Positions 56,985 through 64,000 of a stretch of DNA of 64,000 nt are shown in pieces. Location: assembly GCF_902686445.1 (NCBI RefSeq), contig NC_062232.1, forward strand, positions 18,954,897 through 19,018,896, given 5' to 3'. The notes below the pieces were generated by a model. It had not been told where the DNA came from, searched no databases, and saw only the letters and a program-made list of their open reading frames with translations. The translations under genes were made by a program, and so were the position numbers. Every line of letters begins with the position of its first letter. Within the stretch, counting starts at the first letter, position 1. The DNA is from Sciurus carolinensis (taxonomy: Eukaryota > Chordata > Mammalia > Rodentia > Sciuridae).

Positions 56985-57915
56985 CTCATGGAATATTTTG
57001 CTGAGAATGTTCTATAGTGCAGGTGCAAACTTTCTAGTTGTGAGTTCTTTTAACTTTTGTTTATCCTGGAAGGTTTTTATTTCCTCTTCAGGTCTGAAGC
57101 TTAATTTAGCTGGGTATAAAATTCTCAGTTGGCCTCCATTTTTCTTTCAGAGCTTGACATGTTATTCCAGGACCTCCTTGCATTGAAGGTCTGGGTTGAG
57201 AAATCAGCTGAGATTCTTACTGGATTCCCCCTATATGTAATTTGTTTTTTTTTTTTTCCTCTCACAGTCTTTAAAATTCTATCCTTATTCTGTGTGTTAG
57301 TCATTCTCATTATAATGTGCCTTGGTGTGGGTCTGCTGGAATTTTGTACATTTGGGGTCCTGTAAGCCTCTTCTAGTTGATTTTCCATTTCATTCTTTAG
57401 ATTTGGGAAGTTTTCTGATATGTCATTGAAAAGATCGTGCATTCCTTTGGTTTATAACTCCACACCTTTGTCTATTTCAATAAATCTTAAATTTGGTCTT
57501 TTCATGTTATCCCATATTTCTTGGAATTTCTGTTCATGGTTTATTGCCATCTTCTCTGTGTGGTCAACTTTATTTTGAAGAGTATATATTTTGTCTTCAT
57601 TGTCTGAGGTTCTGTCTTCCAAGTGGTCTAGTCTGTTGATGGTACTTTCCATTGAATTTTTTCCATTGAATTTTTGTTTTATTGTTTCCTTCATTTTGAG
57701 GATTTCTGCTTGATTCCTTTTTATAATATCTGCCTCTTTATTGAAGTGATCTTTCACTTCCTGTATTTTCTCTCCAATACCATCCTTTATTTCAAAGATC
57801 AACCTAACTATGTATTTTCTAAAGTCCTTCTCTGACATTTCTTCTACTGTGTTCTCTATGGATTCTATTGTTGGAACATCTTGTTTTGAGGTGCTTTATT
57901 CCCTTGCTTTTTCAT
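56985..57915 (-). pseudogene. L1 ORF1, with early stop and frameshifts
   Basis: The probable start is the ATG at 57913-57915, aligned with the ORF1 start of the other long L1. An in-frame TAG follows after about 16 codons. The coiled-coil and early RRM part (57452-57838, with KRPNLRFIEID) and the later RRM part (57125-57442, with AYRTPNVQN and RRSWNN) are in different frames. The 3' end is near 56985. Confidence 0.85.
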
Positions 57916-58401
57916 GTTGTTTGTGTATCTTCTCATCTAGGTATGGAACTGAGGCAGTACAGATTCTACCCTGTAGTCTTATAATGTCCCTGAAGGCTTC
58001 CAGTATCTGACCTTCAGGTACTGTGACAATGGACTTCCAGGCAACAATAGGCAGCAGGCGATCTTCTGGCAGTCTGTGGGCAGTCTGCAGGCTAATAGTA
58101 GTCAATCAGTGGGTGGACATCAGGTGGTGGGTGATGGGTAGGTGAAAGGTGGGCAATGGGCAGGCAAGAGATGGGCAAACTGCGGAAGACAAGAAGTGGT
58201 CAGTGAACAATCTGCACTCAAAAGGCAGGCAATATGCTGGCAGATGGCAGGTGATTTCAGCAGAAGAATGGGGTAAACAGCAGAGGATCAGTGGGCAGCA
58301 ATGACTGCCTTGCAGCGAAATAGTATTTCCTCTGCTTGAATCCCAAGTTTCAGAGCAACAATAAATGCAGCCTCCCTCTAGTCTGCCATCTTGGATTCTC
58401 C
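57916..58401 (-). promoter_or_regulatory. L1 5' UTR of a different type
   Basis: The first ~85 bases are related to those at 21920 (AAGATGGCAGACTAGAGGG), after which the sequences are unrelated. This one has a region rich in TGCCCA and TGCCCATT words (antisense GGGCAATGGGCAGGC, GTGGGCAGTC) and no ~85-bp monomers. Confidence 0.75.
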
Positions 58402-58527
58402 ATATTTCTACAATACTTTATAAATATTCATGAGAACACACAACTGCCCCATTCATTAGCATTTGTTAACCACAGGAGGTGACAATTGTCTATGCTGAAT
58501 GATGGTCTTCAAAATTATAGCTCCTTA

Positions 58528-59017
58528 GTGTGGTAAGAATGAAGGAAAGAAGGACTGTATAGAGGGAAAAGAGGGGTTGGAGGGGTGGGGGGGAAGGGGA
58601 AAAAAAATAATGAATCAAACATCATTGCCCTATGTAAACGTATGATTACACAAATGGTATGCCTTGACTCCATGTACAAATAGAGAAACAACATGTATCC
58701 CATTTGTATACAATAATAAAAAAAAGAAATAAAAAAATGTACAAACATCTATTTAAGTTGTCCTGATAATGGAGAAATTCATGTTTGTTTATGGCTGTTT
58801 GTAAATACAGATGCAGCAATCTATGGCTTCTGTTTGTGACAATGTTTGTTAATACAATCAATAGACTTATTTATAAAAAGTGAAGCATGTAATTGTTCTT
58901 CATGTACAAGAACTGTTACCCCCACAAAACCTCAATTACCTGGATTGTCCTAAGATCATTTGTAAAAACTGAAATTCAGTGATTAAAAAGAAACTAGAAT
59001 TTTTTTAAAAAAGAAAA
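58528..59017 (+). mobile_element. 5'-truncated L1 with 3' transduction
   Basis: The L1 part is only the 3' UTR (58528 to about 58735: GAGGGAAAAGAGGGG, CACAAATGGTATGCC, CAATAATAAAAAAAAG). It is followed without a break by about 280 bp of non-L1 DNA (58737-59000) and a second A-rich end (59001-59017). The 17-bp duplication AAAATTATAGCTCCTTA at 58511-58527 and 59018-59034 encloses the whole, so L1 and the non-L1 part entered together. ATTAAA at 58982 could be the downstream polyadenylation signal used after read-through. Confidence 0.9.
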
Positions 59018-59034
59018 AAAATTATAGCTCCTTA

Positions 59035-59516
59035 AATATATAGTTCTGGAAAATAACAAAACCAAGAGTTATATATTAGGGCCCAAGTCCTAGGGTAAGA
59101 TTTGGTAGTTTCAAGAAAGTGATGTTCAAGGATCAATTCAAACCTCTCCTACTTTACCAAAAAGAATAAATCAATGTGAAATCATAAGTGTTTCCAAATC
59201 AGCAGAAGTTTACCTTTTTGTGAATGCAGGAGCAGTTCCCTTCAATCAGCATTAAGGCCTTGGCCTAGCAACTATCAAGCATTTTCTACGTGTGAAAGAA
59301 TAGGAAGGCAAAAAGAAGACAGTGCCAATTAGCTGCATACACTTGCAATTAACTCTCACTACACCTTCAGGGCTCCTATGCCCTCTCTAATGGTTTCCAA
59401 AATTTTCCAGACTCCTACAAGTTTCTTCACGATTTTGGCATTCTACAGATTCCTCCAGAGCTTGGGTACCAGAAATCCAACTTCAACTGAATTTTTGCCA
59501 ATATAGATCATTTTCA
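59035..59516. other. Non-coding, nothing recognised
   Basis: No exon or repeat recognised. Confidence 0.4.
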
Positions 59517-59518
59517 AG

Positions 59519-59554
<36 letters not shown>

Positions 59555-59556
59555 AC
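59517..59556 (+). repeat. (TG)n microsatellite
   Basis: A pure GT/TG run of about 32 bases from 59521, ending in GCACGTGCACATG. Confidence 0.98.
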
Positions 59557-60239
59557 GTGCACATGTCCAAGAAAGGGAAAATGAATAGTAAGTTGTGAGT
59601 GATGTTTCATGCCCCAAAAGTGATGTCCATAAAACTAAGAAATATGTGCAGCATTCCACAGAATCATTCAGGACACTATTCCTTGTCCTTCTGCTACTCC
59701 TATAAGCTGATTACAAAAGCAGGCAGAGTTCACTGAGTTTACCAAGTGGAAAAATGTAATACTAGAGATTCACAATAGCATCTCAAATTGGAATCAGTTA
59801 AAAGAATTAGAGGTTCCAGAAAAAAATCTGTATTTGTTTACAGTTCTCTAGACCTAGGGTCTAGAAAGCTTCTTTCACATATCACTTTAAAAAGAATCAA
59901 CCATTTTATTTTCAGAACAAAGTCTCAAAAAAAGAAGGAAAAAGATATTTTTTTAAAAGTTCTACCTATAGGACCACCAGTTTCACAAGCATAACTTCAC
60001 GTGCATTATTTATGATATAAAATTTTTACACCAAGTCCTGTTTTGATTTTAAAAAGAAGGAGCATGAGTATTTGCTGTCAGTTTAATGTCAGTTTTCTCT
60101 CCAATTATAGCTATCTTGTGAAAATTTTGTCCTATGGCTGAGCTAACAGGCTGACTCATTTCCCCAATAGTGTCTTAAACCAGGACCATCTCCCACAGTG
60201 GCTCAGGCCTTGGAGTTGCTCCTCAAATAAACTGCCTAT
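59557..60239. other. Non-coding, nothing recognised
   Basis: No exon or repeat recognised. Confidence 0.4.
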
Positions 60240-60245
60240 TTTCTT

Positions 60246-60333
<88 letters not shown>
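60240..60333 (+). repeat. Compound microsatellite (TC)n(AC)n
   Basis: A TTTC/TC run (60240-60296) passes straight into a CA run (60297-60332). About 94 bases in all. Confidence 0.98.
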
Positions 60334-60694
60334 CTCAAGCCCTGGAGATCCAGAGAGAATTCATCCGTGGTGCTGTAAGTTAACAAGGTAGTCAACCAAA
60401 GTTCAGAGCAAGTTTTCCCGCCCCCAGCTGGCAGTCAGCCACTCCATTCTGCCAGCATTCAAAGTTGGCTTCTCAGAAAATCTATTCCAAAGCTGGCACT
60501 TTATCTCAAGAGAATTTAGTCAAAGCATTTGGCACATCAGATTGTCTAAAACACAAGGTTAAGAGCTCAAAATAGCCATCCTATTCCAAGACTGTCTTAA
60601 ATTAAGAAACATAATTATTAAAAGATTCTGCTACAATTGGACATGAAAACCATACCCTTCCATGCAATAGCTAGGCAAGACTGCTTTTCCTCCT
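60334..60694. other. Non-coding, nothing recognised
   Basis: No exon or repeat recognised. Confidence 0.4.
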
Positions 60695-60830
60695 GATAAA
60701 TGAACAAATATTTAATGAACATGCATACTGTTCCTCCACTGCGGGAATACAAAGAAAAACAAGACACAGTCATCCCCGTCAAAGAGCTTAAAATTTAATT
60801 AGAGAAACAAGATATAAACACATAAAAACA
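60695..60830 (-). repeat. L2 LINE 3' end
   Basis: Antisense L2 end: ATGAACAAATATTTAATGAAC, GGGAATACAAAGAAAAACAAG, CCCGTCAAAGAGCTTAAAATTTAA (parts read by eye). This is the reverse of the CAATAAATATTTGTT 3' end seen at 35690. Confidence 0.55.
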
Positions 60831-60944
60831 AAGCCATTTACAAAATTAGAATACAAGGTTTGGATTGCAGCAGATTAATAACTCCATGTGCTCAATGCCC
60901 AGCATGTGGAGTATGGAAAAGTTACCTGTGCTCCCTTTAAAAAT

Positions 60945-61825
60945 GTTTTTGGAGTCTGGTTTACATACAGAGAAGAATGCATATCATAACCATACAGCTC
61001 AATGATTTCCATAAACTGAACACATCCAGGTAACCAATACCCAGATCAAGAATAAGAACATCAAGCCTGGTACGGTGGTGCATGCCTGTAATCCTAGCAG
61101 CTCTGAAAGCTGAGGCAGAAGGATTGCAAGTTTGAGGCCAGCCTCAGCAACCTAGTGAGGCCCTAAGCAACTTACTGAGACCCTGTCTCAAAATAAAAAA
61201 TTAATAAGGGCCGAGTATGTGGCTCAGTGGTTAAGTGCCCCTGGGTTCACTCCCTGGTACCAAAAAATAAAAATAACAATAATAAGAACATCAGCAGCAT
61301 CCTAGAAGATCCTCCTTTTGCTCTTCAAGTCACTAGTCTCCTCTGAGGGTATCCCTTATCCTGACTTGTATCATCATATATTTTCCCTGTTTTTGTACTC
61401 CATGTAACTAGAATCATGCAGTGTGTGTTCTTGTGTCTAGCTTCTTTGCTTCAACATTATCTTTAAGAGATTTATCCATATTGGCATGGAGAGTTGTAGT
61501 TCATTGTCATTGCTGTGTAGTATTCCATTGTGAAAATATTGCAGGATGCATCTATCCATTTTAGGATTGATATGCATCTGGGTATGATAAGTAATGTTGC
61601 CATGAACATTCAAGTTCATGACTTGTGATGAACATGTTTACACCTCTGTTAGGAATATCACTGTGGGCAGGATTGCTAGGTCACAGGCATATGCTAAGCT
61701 TTAGCAGATACTGCCAAACCAATTTCCAAAGTAGTTATGCCATTTGACTCAGCCACAAAGAGCATATGTGCATTCCTACTACCCTACATCCTTGCCAGCA
61801 TTCAGCATTTTCCACAGGGCAACAT
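60945..61825 (-). mobile_element. Ancient L1M 3' segment, split by a SINE
   Basis: Antisense L1MC/ME-type 3' UTR (GTTTACATACAGAGAAG; ATCAAGAATAAGAACATC) and ORF2 C-terminal region (GTAGTATTCCATTGTG; AGGATTGCTAGGTCACAG). The B1-dID at 61064-61280 is inserted in it. Non-coding. Confidence 0.7.
61064..61280 (+). mobile_element. B1-dID composite SINE, full length
   Basis: The B1 part (GCCTGGTACGGTGGTGCATG, CTGTAATCCTAGCAGC, GAGGCAGAAGGATTGC, AGACCCTGTCTC) joins an ID-like part (TATGTGGCTCAGTGGTTAAG, GGGTTCACTCCCTGGTACC). A 13-bp target-site duplication, AATAAGAACATCA, lies at 61051-61063 and 61281-61293. It is 217 bp and the clearest whole B1-dID in the window. Confidence 0.96.
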
Positions 61826-61868
61826 TTTCACAACACTCTGATAGAAGAGAGCATGACTTTGAACAGAG

Positions 61869-61891
61869 ACCTGGGGGCACAGCCCCCAGGT
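61869..61891. other. Perfect 10-bp hairpin
   Basis: ACCTGGGGGC, loop ACA, then GCCCCCAGGT. Both arms match exactly. It lies in unassigned non-coding DNA, with no T-run to suggest Pol III termination and no gene nearby. Confidence 0.9.
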
Positions 61892-62199
61892 GGGTATGGG
61901 ATTTCTTCTCTCAAAAAGAGTACCCTAGGATGGTGGGGCCTCCAGCCTGACCCCAGAAGTACAGATCCCTACCTTATCCCTAATACCCTATCTTGCATTA
62001 AGTCATCAGACCAGTCACATGCACATATGCAATCTTCTCATTTGCAATAAAAGTTATTTGAGATCTTCTTAAGCAAATAAATAAATAGACCAATACATAA
62101 GCCTATATCCTTAATATAAAAAGAGACTACATAATAAAGGAATGAACTCTTCCTGGGTAAGGCCAATTGTATCAAGGAAAGATAGAGGGTTTAATCTAC
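61892..62199. other. Non-coding, nothing recognised
   Basis: Includes GCAATAAAAGTT near 62045; no other LTR or gene features. Confidence 0.4.
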
Positions 62200-62430
62200 C
62201 TATCAATCACATAGTTCTTAATATGTGCCAACCCTAGTTCTAAACCTTTTACAGATATTAGCTCATTTAATTTTTATGACGATGTATGAGATAAAATTAT
62301 TGTTTTCATTTGATAGGTGAGGAAACTGAGGCATAGGGAAGTTGAATAATTTACCCAATATCATAGGACTGATAAGTAGCTAAGCAAGGACTCCAACCAG
62401 ACCTGCTGGCTCCATGATCTGTGCTCTTGA
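62200..62430 (+). repeat. MIR SINE
   Basis: AATATGTGCCAACCCTAGTTC, GCTCATTTAATTTTTATGACG, AGGTGAGGAAACTGAGGCATAGG and GAAGTTGAATAATTTACCC follow MIR order, including the conserved core. Ancient and non-coding. Confidence 0.85.
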
Positions 62431-63574
62431 CCTCACATTATGCTGTATTTATTCTTCTGGAATACTCAGACCCTGTATAGCTACCTTTCTCAACCAATTT
62501 ATTGCATTTCTTTATATAATCCCCTTGAAACCCAAAAGGTCTGTTCATTTCATAAGTCCAAATCTAAAGCAACGTCTTAATTTTCCAAAGGGAAAATTCT
62601 CCTCCTTCAAAATTGGAGGCAATTTAAATATATAAATTGTTAGAGCTATAGATTAACAAGTCAAATGCTTACTTATCTTAAATTTTTACACATATATATA
62701 ATAGCACAAATTGTATGATGGTGTTAAATGGGTTTGTTCCCAAACTCATAGGTCAGGAAATAAATTATTCATCTTTGATGGTTTTATGTAGCTATGCATC
62801 AGTATCTCCATTGTCACTATGATTATTTTTGACATCACCATTTTCAATTCATTCTGACCTAACTGACATACAGTATCTTTTGATTTCATATATGATGAGA
62901 GCATTGGGCAGTTTATCTCAAATTAAAAGTACCTCCTTGCAGAGCATTTTTTAAGATGTATTTATCCCAGAAGTATGATAATCAGTTCATCAATGGTATA
63001 GTTTAATGTATTACTCAGTAATGCAATGGCTAAAAGATTTGTTTAGTGCAATATCAAATCATTGCTATGGAGTCATGACCAGTTATAATTACTAAATCTT
63101 TGTTATATTTCTTTGCTTACATTTTAACTAATCTGACAGGAAACCTACATAAATGTTCCAAATTAATATTTTTCTAATGTTACTTTATCTTACACACTAA
63201 AGTAGTTCAGACTTTATAAAGACTTAAATAGAGGGTAGCAGTTCCTACTTTTCTAAGGAGCAATCATGGACAGAGGGAAGAGACTTCATTTCCTATGTAG
63301 TTCACACAAGTTGTTCTCTTGATCTTCTCAGAATTTGCTCTCCCTGTCTACATTTGAATCCACGATGTGCCCAAATCTTACTTTTTATTAACTTTTTTGC
63401 TTAAACTTGCCTTCATCTTCCTCTGTTATACTCCTCCATCCACAGATCTGACCCCTCGATCTGTGGCTGTTTGCACAGAGGGAGTGCTTGGTTTTAAAGT
63501 CATTGGTCAGAAGCCAAGAAAATAACAAACATAACAGTGAAGAGTGATACTAAAATCAACAAGGGAAGCAATTG
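62431..63574. other. Non-coding, nothing recognised
   Basis: No exon or repeat recognised in about 1.1 kb. Confidence 0.4.
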
Positions 63575-63785
63575 ATCAAGATCAAACTTTGCATTAGGCA
63601 CCAGACTATGCCCTTTAATCCTCATAACAATTATTCCCTAGATTATTATCTTCATTTTACAGATAAAAATATCTAAATCTCAAAGCAGTTAAATAAGTCA
63701 CCCAAGGTCATGGAGCTATCAAGCTGTACATATTAACCAGACCTGTCAGATTCCAAAGCTCACATTCTAAACCCTATCATCTCCT
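63575..63785 (+). repeat. MIR SINE
   Basis: AATCCTCATAACAATTATTCC, TCTTCATTTTACAGATAAAAA, AGTCACCCAAGGTCATGGAGC are MIR words in order. Confidence 0.8.
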
Positions 63786-64000
63786 ACTGTCACATATTTA
63801 GACTGCATAACTCTAATAACATATTAGATTCATCACATAAATGTAAGTATGCAAAATACACCACAGATTCAAACACAAAGAATGAGGGATAATTTTGCAC
63901 AAAGGAAGTCACCAACACTTTGGCAATTCTGTGGCCAGTGGGATATAGCCAGATTTCCAAGGTCCAGATACCTTGAGCAGAACCAAAACTAACAGGTTTC
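63786..64000. other. Non-coding, nothing recognised
   Basis: No exon or repeat recognised at the window edge. Confidence 0.4.

Larger units (their letters stand above)
53291..58401 (-). mobile_element. Near full-length minus-strand L1, dead
   Basis: The 5' end is at 58401, with GCCATCTT (58385-58392; AAGATGGC on the sense strand) close to it; the 3' end is near 53291. All parts are present: 5' UTR, ORF1, ORF2 and 3' UTR. The length (about 5.1 kb) is shorter than usual, mainly because of an ORF2 deletion of about 0.4 kb near 56385. Flanking text CACATTTTT (left) and CATATTTCT (right) is a weak target-site candidate. Divergence from the L1 at 21920 and many stops mark it as the older copy. Confidence 0.9.

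Overview
This is a mammalian nuclear window made almost entirely of transposable-element sequence and old non-coding DNA. It points to a squirrel-family rodent (Sciuridae: squirrel, marmot or relative). The reasons are the SINEs: ID elements derived from a tRNA, and a composite B1-like (7SL-derived) monomer joined to an ID-like tail (the B1-dID type known from squirrels and dormice). Several still have exact target-site duplications (TSDs), so they were active recently in this lineage. No host protein-coding exon, tRNA, snRNA or bacterial-type feature is recognisable; the open reading frames are either decayed LINE-1 (L1) pieces or chance. The window is therefore intergenic or intronic.

Layout. 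0-12 kb: old unique sequence with ID and B1-dID SINEs, a cluster of MER5-like hAT fossils, an L1 3' end and L2 fragments. 12.8-16.8 kb: L1 copies in opposite orientations, two of them 5'-inverted (twin-primed), then a MaLR-type LTR. 16.8-21.8 kb: mostly unrecognised sequence with LTR-like and L2 pieces. 21.86-28.4 kb: a three-level nest, in which a B1-dID SINE is split by a near full-length L1 (about 5.85 kb, TSD GAGTTCAAAGC), whose ORF2 is in turn split by a 497-bp solo LTR. 28.4-39 kb: unique DNA with MIR, L2, L1 and B1-dID remnants. 39-41 kb: a truncated L1, an LTR with a 28-bp tandem array and 5-bp TSD, and a very intact ID SINE. 41.7-50 kb: ancient L1M pieces on both strands, invaded by a hAT element, SINEs and two young L1s placed tail to tail. 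50-53 kb: SINEs, a hAT fossil and a MaLR-type LTR. 53.3-58.4 kb: a near full-length minus-strand L1 whose 5' UTR is unrelated to that of the first L1 after the first ~85 bases. 58.5-59.0 kb: a short L1 insertion that carries about 280 bp of 3'-transduced DNA inside one 17-bp TSD. 59-64 kb: unique DNA, microsatellites, an L1M with an inserted B1-dID, L2 and two MIRs.

How the parts act together: L1 ORF1 and ORF2 proteins mobilise both L1 and the Pol III SINEs, so the whole window is a record of that machinery, including 5' truncation, twin priming, 3' transduction, nesting and microsatellite slippage inside ORF2. Both long L1 copies here are dead (frameshifts, stops, deletion or LTR insertion). 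No undescribed host system was found; the most informative objects are the 3' transduction, the L1 promoter difference, the telomere-like hexamers within an L1 3' UTR and the in-frame dinucleotide expansion in an ORF2.
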